Positions 9,895 to 17,945 of a stretch of DNA of 64,000 bases are shown one piece after another (the first letter of the stretch is position 1; every line of letters begins with the position of its first letter). This stretch comes from Gordonia rubripertincta (GTDB lineage Bacteria > Actinomycetota > Actinomycetes > Mycobacteriales > Mycobacteriaceae): NCBI RefSeq assembly GCF_038024875.1, contig NZ_CP136136.1, forward strand, positions 3,906,001-3,970,000, given 5' to 3'. Position numbers and translations under genes: made by a program. The notes under the pieces are model-generated. The model did not search any database. It saw only the letters and a list, made by a program, of their open reading frames with translations, and had not been told where the DNA came from.

Positions 9895-9912
9895 GTGACA
9901 CTGATGTTAGAT
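9895..9912. promoter_or_regulatory. Shared operator-like motif, copy 2
   Basis: GTGACACTGATGTTAGAT begins 36 nt upstream of the LivHMG start and differs by one base from the motif upstream of the extradiol dioxygenase at 1917-1934. Its placement near the promoter in both cases suggests one regulator controls uptake and ring cleavage. Confidence 0.55.
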
Positions 9913-10234
9913 GATGCTGCGACGTACGTCACCCCCTTGGTCCGGATTGATGTCGTTCACAGTGCGGCGCGCCATTGGGCACGGGAACGCCATCGGCGCA
10001 GTCTCGGGTGAACCAGCCAACGGCCGGTCCGTGGTTAGCGACGATCCCCTCTCTGTGGAGTCATGATCGCCACAACTTGCCGGGGTGCTCGGTTCTCTGA
10101 CACCGGCTGTATCAGCAACGAAACATTCAGTGTAACAACTTGATTACAAAGGTCACTGGATCTCTCCCCCCCAAGAGTCCATGCTGATGACCTAGTGAGA
10201 TCCTGACGGTGAGGCTTCGCTGTCCACGTACTTC
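9913..10234. other. Intergenic region upstream of the liv operon and sigma locus
   Basis: No gene recognised. It presumably holds the liv promoter on the minus strand. The last part (from about 10199) continues the frame of the downstream sigma-like gene back to an in-frame TGA at 10196, suggesting loss of that gene's 5' portion. Confidence 0.4.
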
Positions 10235-10600
10235 ATGGGTGCATGCGTCTTAGTGTTCGCAAATGAGTTCAAGCGTTACCAGCGAGCAGAGGCTCGCCGG
10301 AGTGGTCTGACCGAGCTTCCAGACGTTATCGATGCTCGCTGGTCCACGAGCATCCACTCGCCCGAGAACATGGTTCTTGACCGCGATTCCCTCATCCGGA
10401 GGCTTGACGAGGTGTCCCCTCGCCAAAAGGAGATGGTGATTCTTCGAGCGGCCGGGTTTGAGCTCGCGGAGATCACTGAGATCACTGGGGCCACATCCGC
10501 GAAAGCGGTTGAAGGCGCTCTGTATCGCCTGCGGGTGAAGAACAGGAAAGACCATCCCGCGCCCAAGCGGCAAGAAGGTAGAGGAGGTGAGCGACGATGA
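10235..10600 (+). CDS. Sigma-70 region-4-like protein, apparently N-terminally truncated
   Basis: The 121-residue product ends with a sigma region-4 helix-turn-helix: LDEVSPRQKEMVILRAAGFELAEIAEI-like spacing, then AVEGALYRLR. The beginning, YFMGACVLVFANEFKRYQRA, looks like the middle of a sigma-70-family protein just after region 2, and an in-frame stop lies only 39 nt upstream of the ATG. It is therefore either a region-4-only regulator or the 3' remnant of a larger sigma factor. Its stop overlaps the start of the next gene (ATGA), so the two were once translated together. No shift is visible within the frame. Confidence 0.55.
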   Translation: MGACVLVFANEFKRYQRAEARRSGLTELPDVIDARWSTSIHSPENMVLDRDSLIRRLDEVSPRQKEMVILRAAGFELAEITEITGATSAKAVEGALYRLRVKNRKDHPAPKRQEGRGGERR

Positions 10601-11481
10601 CCGACGAATACATGAGCATCGAGGATCTGCTTGAGCGGTCATCGCTCGGAACTACAGGTGCCCAAGCATTGCGCAAGCGCACATCTCCGACAGTTGCTCG
10701 CGAGATCAGCCATCGAGCAACGCTTCTAGCACAGTCTGCTGACGCAGCAGTAGGGCCGCCGCAAGCAGCGGACTCAGAAGACAATAGGCTCAGCGAGGAT
10801 CATGTCTCCGAGGAAAGCACGCGCGAGCGTGCAGTCGTGGGCAGGACGATTGCACACCGTGCTCAGCACGAGCCAGGACCTCAAGGCGGGTCGCTTGCGA
10901 TACTCGATGACAAAGTCCGTGCCGCACAGAATGGCGATAGCGCCGCGCTCACGGCGGTCCTCGCAAGTGTGCAAGAGCCTATTCTGCGCTACTGCCGAGG
11001 GCGAGTTGGGATCGGAGAAAGGCATTTGTTCTCCGCCGATGACATTGCGCAGGAGGCGTTGATGGCGGTGATGACTGCCCTGCCCCGGTACCAGGACCAG
11101 GGCAAGCCGTTCATGGCATTTGTCTACTGTTGCGGCGCACAAGGTAGCGGATGCCATCCGGGTGGAGGGGCAGGTCAAGTCCGATCCGGCCGAAAACCTT
11201 CCCGAGACCGTCGCCGGCGCTGGTGACCCGGAACGAGCTGCACTGGATGCCGACGCCACCCGCCGGATGCGTCAGCTGTTGACTACTCTGCCGGAGAAAG
11301 CAGCGTGAGGTGCTCGCTCTGAGGCTGATTGTGGGTTTGTCAGCCGGAGGAGACCGCAGACGCTGTCGGGAGCACCCCGGGCGCGGTCCGCGTCGCCCAG
11401 CACCGAGCTCTAGCCAGACTCAAAGTCGAGCTGAGAAGAAGCGAAGGAGGGAGCGAAGGAGGAATTGCTGATCTGGCTTGA
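10597..11481 (+). pseudogene. ECF sigma factor (SigD/ShbA-like) with at least three frameshifts
   Basis: Joining three frames rebuilds a sigma factor of about 293 residues. It has a long N-terminal extension, region 2 (FSADDIAQEALMAVMTALPRY, FMAFVY), a shift near 11130 into AAHKVADAIR, a second after LLTTLPEK near 11299 into QREVLALRLIVGLSA, and a third near 11350 into ETADAVGSTPGAVRVAQHR (region 4). Without repair the protein stops before region 4. Unlike most broken genes in this window, none of the three sites is a four-G run, so real decay is more credible here. Insertion sequences lie just downstream. In relatives this sigma type controls ribosomal or principal sigma genes; here it is presumably inactive. 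Confidence 0.75.
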
Positions 11482-11658
11482 TTGCGACAGCCACCGAGTG
11501 CAACTCGTCCGGCAGATCGGGGCGCTGGAGGGCCAGCCTCTTCTCGGTGCCCAGCAGTGGGAGGCGGTTCGCCGGCAGGGCGATCAGCACGATCGAGGAC
11601 TGGATTTCGATACGAAGCAGCTCTCCCACCGCTACTTCTCAGGTTGTAACGCCTACAC

Positions 11659-12178
11659 TTGTCGGTAGGTGCACCTAAGGTGCAAGCGAAAACACGGATG
11701 TGGACGTCGTTCGGTAACACCGTGGGGCCCTCGTACATGTCAGTGCGGACCCGGCTGTTCAAAAGTGGCGTAATGTGCGAGGTCGTCGACTACGTCTACA
11801 ACACGACGTGGACCTCGTCGGTCGAGTCGCAGTCGAACACTCACTGCGGCACCGGGTCCTACAACAGCCACGGCTTCGTCAAAGCATTCGACGACTCCCA
11901 GTTCAACGAGTACGTGACATTCCCGTCGAACCCGATCAACTACACCGCGCCGGCCTCAACAGCCCGGCTCTCGGCCATCGCGCAGAGTGAACGCGGCGCC
12001 GACCCGAAATCCACTTTCAGTGTCGGTGGCCGTTCATATGGTCCGGCCAGCCAGCGCGACGGCGTCAAGAGCCCCGACTTCGTGGCGGTGCACTCCGACA
12101 CCGGCCGACTGGGCTACGTGAACTCCGGATCGCTGGACGCTGCCAAGAAGGGCACCTCGCTGGCGGTCGTGGGCCGAG
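11659..12178 (+). pseudogene. Unknown protein cut off by an IS21-type element
   Basis: The open frame runs to 12219, but its last residues are encoded by the IS end. The visible part has several aromatic and Gly/Ser-rich stretches and two cysteines (MCEVVDYVY, SNTHCGTGSY) like an exported beta-rich protein, then DFVAVHSDTGRLGYVNSGSL. No signal peptide is present and the only start is a TTG at 11659, so the 5' end may be missing too. I do not recognise a family. The 3' end is replaced from about 12179 by sequence leading into istB. Confidence 0.5.
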
Positions 12179-12244
12179 TGTCAACGGCCAGTTTGATGTC
12201 CCCGCTGGTGGCCAGGTAAAAGTCCCCACCCTGTGCGGGATGTT

Positions 12245-13033
12245 CTAGGTGGGTGGTACCTCCGTTCGGTGTGTCATGCGGTAGGAGTCGCCGTCGGTGA
12301 TGACGATGGTGGCGTGGTGCAGTAGCCGGTCGAGGATGCTGGCGGCGGTGGTGTATTCGGGCAGGAATCGTCCCCATTGCTCGAAGGGCCAGTGACTGGC
12401 TATCGCCAGTGAGCGGCGTTCGTAGGCGCCGGCGACGAGCCGAAAGAGCAGTTGGGTGCCGGTGTCGTCGAGCGGGGCGAATCCAATCTCGTCGAGAATG
12501 AGCAGATCTTGGCGCAGCAGGGTGTCGATGGTTTTGCCGACGGTGTTGTCGGCGAGCCCGCGATACAGGGTCTCCACGAGGTCAGCGGCGGTGAAGTACC
12601 GCACTTTGTGCCCGGCGTGCACTGCGGCGATCCCCAGCCCGATCAGGGTGTGACTCTTACCCGTTCCGGCTGGGCCGATCAGGGCTAGGTTGTGTTGTGC
12701 TCGTACCCATTCCAGTGAGGACAGGTATTCGAAGGTGTTGGCCGGGATGGACGATGCGGCCACGTCGAACGATTCCAGGGTTTTGGTGACCGGGAACCCG
12801 GCAGCTTTGAGTCGGTTGCGGATGTTGGAGGCATCACGGGCGGCGATCTCGGTTTCCACCAGGGTCCGCAGCACTTCTTCGGGTGTCCACCGCTGGGTTT
12901 TCGCGGTGAGCAGGACCTCGGGGGCGCTGCGGCGGATCGAGGCCAGTTTCAATCGGCGTAGCGCTTGGTCGAGGTCGGCCGGTAGTGGCGGCACTGTTTG
13001 GGATGTAACTGGTTTCGATGTTGTGTTGGTCAT
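12245..13033 (-). CDS. istB: IS21-family helper ATPase IstB
   Basis: A 262-residue AAA+ helper with Walker A GPAGTGKSH, Walker B LLILDEIGFAPLD and the C-terminal ILDRLLHHATIVITDGDSYRM segment. It assembles on DNA and stimulates the IstA transposase. Its start overlaps the istA stop by 4 nt. It is intact, but its partner is truncated, so the element cannot move by itself. Confidence 0.93.
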   Translation of the reverse strand: MTNTTSKPVTSQTVPPLPADLDQALRRLKLASIRRSAPEVLLTAKTQRWTPEEVLRTLVETEIAARDASNIRNRLKAAGFPVTKTLESFDVAASSIPANTFEYLSSLEWVRAQHNLALIGPAGTGKSHTLIGLGIAAVHAGHKVRYFTAADLVETLYRGLADNTVGKTIDTLLRQDLLILDEIGFAPLDDTGTQLLFRLVAGAYERRSLAIASHWPFEQWGRFLPEYTTAASILDRLLHHATIVITDGDSYRMTHRTEVPPT

Positions 13034-13821
13034 GACACCTCTTTGTCGCCGGCGCCGAGCTTGTAGGCATCCAGCGAGCGGGTGGGCGCGGTTGGCAGGT
13101 GGCCCAACAGTGCTGTGCCGGCCGGTCGCGGGTTGGGGGTGCCGGCTCCGGCATCGAGGATCGAGCGGACATCGGCGGCCTTGAACCGCCGGAACGCCAC
13201 CGCCCGGGTCAGGGCGGTGAGCACCTGTTCGCGGCTGTGGGAGGTGACGAGCCCGAGGATGTCATCGAGTTCACCGCCCAGGCGGGTGTTGCCGATGGCT
13301 GCGGCACCGACCAGGAACTGCTCAGCAACCTCACCGAGATCGCAAAACTGCTTCTCTACCGCGGTTTTGGGTCGTGGTGCACGACTGGGCGGTGTGCGTG
13401 GCCCCCCGTAGTGGCCGTCGTTGAGGACGACCTCACCAGGTGCGGCCAACAGATGTTCGGCGACCACCTCACCGGAGGCGGGTTCGGCGATCAGAAGCCG
13501 CTCACCGTCCTGGATGAGGGTCACGGTGGTGCCGATGAGCCGGTTGGGCACTGAGTAGCGGGCCGAGGCATACCGGATACACGAGAGGCGGTCGACCTTA
13601 CGTGCGACCGGCGGTGGACCGACCTGAGCACGCAGAGACGGCAACGCCGACAACACTTCTCGTTCCACATCGAGTTGCTCAGCAGGCACGCACAGCGTGT
13701 CGCTGTGGCGGCGGGTGTTGACCTCGACACACCAGTCCCGCGCGGCCCGGTTCGCTGCGTGCACATCCAGCGGCACGTCGTCACGACCAGCGGCGATCTT
13801 GGCTTCGGTCCACAACGGTTG
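13030..13821 (-). pseudogene. IS21-family transposase IstA, C-terminal fragment
   Basis: About 262 residues of the IstA C-terminus remain: the end of the integrase core, the Mu-transposase-like beta barrel (SARYSVPNRLIGTTVTL) and the C-terminal helical part. The DDE catalytic core and the N-terminal HTH are absent. The reading frame is cut at about 13821 by the IS3-family inverted repeat, and the missing part does not reappear after that element at 15188. Confidence 0.85.
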
Positions 13822-13849
13822 TGAATCGCCCCGGCTTTGTTGGAGGCTC
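13822..13849 (+). repeat. IS3 terminal inverted repeat (orfB side)
   Basis: Begins TGAATCGCCCCGGCTTTG. It pairs with the reverse complement of 15160-15187, apart from a few mismatches. Confidence 0.8.
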
Positions 13850-13851
13850 GG

Positions 13852-14808
13852 TTAGTTGGTTCCAGCGGTTGCCGGGACCGGGTTTTCACGGTAGCTGGTG
13901 ACTGTGTGGGTCGACCAGTAGGTGGTCTCGTACTCGACGGGTGGGACGTGTCCGATCTCGCCGTGCAGGCGGCGGTGATTGAACCAGTCGATGTACTCGG
14001 CGACGGCGATCTCGACCTCGCCGACACCGCCCCAGCCACCTCGAGGGCGCATGATTGGGTTGCGGATGCATTCGGCCTTGAACAGCGAGTTGAACGCCTC
14101 GGCCATCGCATTGTCGTACGAATCGCCCTTGGAGCCAACCGAAGTCACCGCATCGGCTTCGGCGAGGCGTTCGGTGTAACGGATGGCTCGATACTGCACT
14201 CCGCGGTCGGAGTGGTGAATCAGCCCGGCCACGTCCTGGCCGGCACGCGAGCGGGCCCACAACCCCATGTCCAGGGCGTCGAGGGCGAGGTCGGTGTGCA
14301 TGGTGGTCGAGACCTGCCAGCCCACGATCATCCTCGAGAAGACATCGAGGATGAATGGGGCATACACCCACCCCGAGTGGGTGCGGATGTAGGTCAGGTC
14401 GGCCACCCACAGCGCATTCGGCGCCGCCGCGGTGAACTGCCGTTCGACACGATCTGCCGGCTGCGGAGTTTCGGCCCCCTCGCTGTGCGTGGTCGCGGGT
14501 GTCTTCAGCCTCGTTATCCCCTGTAGCCCATCAGCTTTCATCAATCGTTCGACGGTGCAGCGGGCCACGCCGATACCCTTCCTGTGTAGTTCGGCGTGGA
14601 CTTTGCGGGCGCCGTAGACGCCGAGATTGTCGGCATGCACGGTGCGGATCTCGCCGAGGATCTCGCGGTCACGGACCACCCGTGGCGCCTCGACTCGGCG
14701 AGAACTCAGATGGGCTCGCACCGTGGACGGAGCGATCTGGGCGGCCGTATCGCGCAAGGCCGCGCAGATCGGATCGACTGGCGTGTTCGCCACGATGAGT
14801 GGCGACAA
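13852..14808 (-). CDS. IS3-family transposase OrfB (DDE integrase)
   Basis: The 318-residue frame holds the IS3 OrfB fold: an HTH_21 region (DNLGVYGARKVHAEL) and the rve DDE core with WVADLTYI (first Asp), HSDRGVQY (second Asp) and DNAMAEAFNSLFKAE (Glu). The first roughly 15 residues do not fit. The expected N-terminus, ALIVEFVATHRGEH, is in the minus-one frame relative to orfA, as usual for IS3, and joins VDPICAAL only if one base is removed near 14793. OrfB may therefore carry a +1 frameshift that disables the OrfAB fusion. Confidence 0.85.
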   Translation of the reverse strand: MSPLIVANTPVDPICAALRDTAAQIAPSTVRAHLSSRRVEAPRVVRDREILGEIRTVHADNLGVYGARKVHAELHRKGIGVARCTVERLMKADGLQGITRLKTPATTHSEGAETPQPADRVERQFTAAAPNALWVADLTYIRTHSGWVYAPFILDVFSRMIVGWQVSTTMHTDLALDALDMGLWARSRAGQDVAGLIHHSDRGVQYRAIRYTERLAEADAVTSVGSKGDSYDNAMAEAFNSLFKAECIRNPIMRPRGGWGGVGEVEIAVAEYIDWFNHRRLHGEIGHVPPVEYETTYWSTHTVTSYRENPVPATAGTN

Positions 14809-14817
14809 ACTCCACGA

Positions 14818-15135
14818 TCAGCGCTGTGGGCGGTCGATCTCCGCCGCAAAGAAAGCCGATGCCTGCTTCAAGATGGTGTTCGCCCGCCGCAGCTCACGGT
14901 TCTCCCGTTCCAGCTGCGCGATCCGTTCAGCCTCGCTGGTCGTGGTACCCGGTCGAACGCCGCCATCGATCTCGGCCTGCTTGACCCAGGTGCGCAGCGC
15001 CTCCGGGTGCACACCGAGTTGATCGCCGATCCGTTTGAGCGCCCCCGGCCGCGTGGCCGGGTCCTTGCGGGCTTCCACCGCCATCCGCGTCGCCCGCTCC
15101 TTCAGCTCAACGCTGTACTTCCGTGGTGCTGCCAT
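14818..15135 (-). CDS. IS3-family transposase OrfA (HTH protein)
   Basis: About 105 residues with the transposase_8 helix-turn-helix (RKYSVELKERATRMAVEA, LGVHPEALRTWVKQAEID) and a C-terminal leucine-zipper-like coiled coil (RIAQLERENRELRRANTIL). The ATG at 15135 has GGAGAG close by and matches the common MAAPRKYS start. It ends in the FFAAEIDRPQR region where IS3 elements usually shift into orfB. Confidence 0.9.
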   Translation of the reverse strand: MAAPRKYSVELKERATRMAVEARKDPATRPGALKRIGDQLGVHPEALRTWVKQAEIDGGVRPGTTTSEAERIAQLERENRELRRANTILKQASAFFAAEIDRPQR

Positions 15136-15159
15136 ACTCTCCATCCTTCACAGGTTCGA

Positions 15160-15187
15160 GAGCCTCCGACAAACCCGGGGCGATTCA
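15160..15187 (-). repeat. IS3 terminal inverted repeat (orfA side)
   Basis: Reverse complement begins TGAATCGCCCCGGGTTTG and matches the left end except at a few positions. Confidence 0.8.
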
Positions 15188-15332
15188 CCACTGACTGCTG
15201 TGCGCGGCATGGCCGCCCTGCCCAAGGGGCTCAAGGTGTCGGGGCCTACGCCCTTCCAAGGTCACCCACCTGCTCGGTCCAGGAAGAACCGTGGGCGTGC
15301 GCGGGTCGGTCACCGCCACACTATGCTAGTCT

Positions 15333-15359
15333 CATCAGCAACATCAGCAACATCAGCAA
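15333..15359 (+). repeat. Three tandem copies of a 9-bp unit
   Basis: CATCAGCAA occurs three times head to tail, ending 28 nt before the SGNH hydrolase start and just after a possible -10 box (TATGCT). It may be a regulator site or a slippage-prone leader. Confidence 0.5.
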
Positions 15360-15387
15360 CTTGAGCACCACGATCTGGAGTGCCCGA

Positions 15388-16278
15388 ATGCCCGTGCCGT
15401 ACGGCCGTAGCACACGCCGCCTCGGCATCCGAACGATGCTGACGACGGTGGCCACCGCCGCCGCGCTTGTCGGCGGACTCGTCCATGCGGGCGGGGCCCA
15501 GGCCGCCGACGGACACCCCTATGTGAACCTCGGTGACAGCTACAGCGCAGGAGCATCGGTGTTCCCCCAGGCGACGAATGCCGCAATGTTCTGCTCGAAC
15601 TCGCTGGTCAATTACTCCCACCTTGTCGCGGAGCGACGCGGGACCACGGTCGCCGACGCCAGCTGCTCGGGCGCGACGACCGAGGATCTCACCCGGCCAC
15701 AACACTTGTGGCAGGGGCCGCAGATCACCGCGGTGGGACCGGCCACCCGCTTGATCACCATGACGATCGGCGCAAACAACAACGGGTTCTTCAGCTTCGC
15801 GACCTCAGCCTGCCAGCAGGCCTGGCTGTCGGCACCGTTTGCGGCCACCCCGTGCCGCGACAGGTACGGCACCTCGTTGGTCGACAAGATCAAGTCCTCG
15901 ACCTACCCCGACCTCGTGAAAGCGTTGCGCGGCATCAACCGCGCCGCGCCGCGAGCCCGCGTCGTGCTCGTAGGGTATCCGCAGATCTTCCCGGCCAGGG
16001 GTACTGCCCTGTGCTCGGCGTCGTTGCTCACGACGCCCGGAGACACCGAATACCTTCACCGGGCCTTCGTCGCCCTCAACGACGCCATGCGCCGCGCCGC
16101 CAAAGCCACGCGCGCAACCTTTGTCGACATGACCAAGGTCTCCGCCGGCCACGACGCATGCGCGGGCGCTCAGCGCTGGGTCGAGCCGACGTTGGGTGCG
16201 GTCAGCTTCCCGGCGATGCACGCCAATGTACCTGGGCAGAAGGCGATGGCCGATCAGGTAGTGGCCGCACTGCGCTGA
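15388..16278 (+). CDS. Secreted SGNH/GDSL-family hydrolase (lipase/esterase)
   Basis: 296 residues. A Sec signal peptide (RRLGIRTMLTTVATAAALVGG, cleavage after AGGAQA) precedes an SGNH esterase domain. Block I GDSYSAG carries the nucleophile Ser. Block III is TIGANNNG, an Asn where GxND is typical. The C-terminal His lies in MHANVPGQ. Six or more cysteines suggest disulfides, as in exported actinobacterial lipases. ATG at 15388 starts the signal peptide directly. It is monocistronic beside the IS cluster. The natural ester substrate is not evident. Confidence 0.87.
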   Translation: MPVPYGRSTRRLGIRTMLTTVATAAALVGGLVHAGGAQAADGHPYVNLGDSYSAGASVFPQATNAAMFCSNSLVNYSHLVAERRGTTVADASCSGATTEDLTRPQHLWQGPQITAVGPATRLITMTIGANNNGFFSFATSACQQAWLSAPFAATPCRDRYGTSLVDKIKSSTYPDLVKALRGINRAAPRARVVLVGYPQIFPARGTALCSASLLTTPGDTEYLHRAFVALNDAMRRAAKATRATFVDMTKVSAGHDACAGAQRWVEPTLGAVSFPAMHANVPGQKAMADQVVAALR

Positions 16279-16495
16279 GGGGGTCCTCGAGTACCTGCTC
16301 GCCTCGTGTGTCGATCGACGGCTGGCACGGGTCCGACTCCGCAGTGGTTTGCCCTGCGATGACCCCTCCCCACTCGGACAGGCCAGAACCTGGCCAACCC
16401 GATTGCAACGTTGCTCGCCTTAATGTCAGGCGTCACGTTTACGGACCACTGTGGCCTGGGTAACTGGGTCTGCGTCCTGTCCCGAGGAGGCCGGC

Positions 16496-17945
16496 ATGGC
16501 TATCGAGGAATCTCAGAGTTCGCCGCACCACCACATCGGTGGCGTGGACAGTCACGCGGAGTCGGCGGACTATCTTGCGAAGCGACAACTCAAGGGCGGC
16601 ACCGCCGGCTGGCTGTTGCTTGCCGGTCTGGGGTGTGAGTTATGTGGTCTCCGGCGACTATTCGGGCTGGAACTTCGGCCTCGGACACGGCGGCTTCGGC
16701 GGCCTCGCCATCGCGGCGGTGATCATCGCCGCGATGTACCTGTGCCTGGTGCTGGGGATGGCTGAGCTGTCCTCGGCTCTCCCCGCGGCCGGCGGCGGGT
16801 ACACATTCGCCCGTCGCGCACTCGGCCCATGGGGTGGATTCGCCACGGGCACTGCGATTCTGATCGAGTATTCGATCGCGCCGGCGGCGATCGCGACGTT
16901 CATCGGTGCCTACGTCGAGTCGTTGAACCTGTTCGGGATCACCGACGGCTGGTGGGTTTATCTGGTCGTGTACATGATCTTCATCGGAATCCATCTGTCC
17001 GGCGCAGGTGAGGCGTTGAAGGTGATGTTCGTGATCACTGCCATCGCGTTGGTCGGCCTGGTCATCTTCGCCATCACCGCCGTCGGGCATTTCGACGTCG
17101 CCAACCTCACCGACATCACACCCAATGACGCCGCCGGGTCGTCGTCCTTCCTGCCGTTCGGCTACATCGGGATCTGGGCGGCCATTCCGTTCGCGATCTG
17201 GTTCTTCCTGGCGATCGAGGGTGTACCGCTGGCGGCCGAAGAGACGGCCAACCCCGAACGCAACGTTCCCCGCGGCATCATCGCCGCGATCAGCGTCCTG
17301 CTCGTCACCTGCGTCACCGTGCTGTTCCTGACGACCGGCGCGGGTGGTGCCGGTCCGATGTCGGAGTCGGGAAACCCGTTGGTCGAGGCCCTGGGCGACT
17401 CGTCGATGGCCAAGGTGGTCAACTACATCGGGCTTGCCGGTCTGGTCGCGAGCTTCTTCTCGATCATCTACGCCTACTCGCGCCAGCTGTTCGCGCTCTC
17501 CCGAGCCGGCTACCTGCCGACGGTGTTGTCGGTGACGAACCGACGCAAGGCGCCCACGCTCGCACTGATCGTGCCCGGGATCATCGGCTTCCTGCTGTCG
17601 CTGACCGGCAAGGGCGACCTTCTGTTGAACATGGCTGTCTTCGGTGCCGCCTCCAGTTACGTGCTGATCATGGTCAGCCACATCGTTCTTCGACGCCGCG
17701 AGCCGGACATGAAGCGCCCATACCGCACTCCCGGAGGCGTCGTGACCACCGGCTTCGCCCTCGTCGTCGCGGTCGTCGCGGTCATTGCGACGTTCCTCGT
17801 CGACGTGGTGGCAGCCCTGTGTTGCCTCGGGGTGTTCGCCCTGTTCATGCTCTACTTCGCCGTGTACAGCCGCCACAAGCTCGTCGCCAACTCTCCTGAC
17901 GAGGAGTTCGCTGCCCTCGCCGAAGCAGAGGACGACCTGCGATGA
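16496..17945 (+). pseudogene. Ethanolamine permease (APC family), +1 frameshift near the N-terminus
   Basis: After repair this is a 482-residue APC-superfamily transporter with about 12 membrane segments. The N-terminal part (MAIEESQSSPHHHIGG, LAKRQLKGGTAGWLLLAGLG) reads in one frame and continues as VSYVVSGDYSGWNFGLGHGGFGG in another; deleting one G from the run at 16630-16633 joins them. The YVVSGDYSGWN motif and the position directly before eutB and eutC identify ethanolamine as the likely substrate. ATG at 16496 has GAGGAGG upstream. The stop overlaps eutB (ATGA). The break site is CTGGGGTG, the context of several other frameshifts here, so the gene may be intact in the organism. Confidence 0.85.

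Larger units (their letters stand above)
12179..13821 (-). mobile_element. IS21-family element, 5' part lost
   Basis: It contains istB complete and the C-terminal 60% or so of istA, in the usual overlapping order. The outer end begins with TG at about 12179, with repeated CCCC/GGCCA-type blocks. The other end is missing because an IS3-family element abuts istA at 13821. No second IS21 end is seen beyond that element. Confidence 0.75.
13822..15187 (-). mobile_element. IS3-family insertion sequence (about 1366 bp)
   Basis: It is bounded by 28-bp imperfect terminal inverted repeats that begin TGAATCGCCCCGG and match at about 25 positions. It encodes orfA and orfB in the normal order. No target-site duplication is evident, consistent with a deletion or rearrangement of the flanking IS21 element after insertion. 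Confidence 0.85.

Noticed and set aside
16279..16495. Possible cobalamin riboswitch ahead of the ethanolamine operon
   Set aside because: No B12-box-like conserved sequence could be seen in the 217-nt gap.
16590..17876. 428-residue open frame on the minus strand inside the ethanolamine permease
   Set aside because: Gln/Asp/His/Arg-rich with no family resemblance; it is the antisense shadow of a membrane protein with conserved helices.
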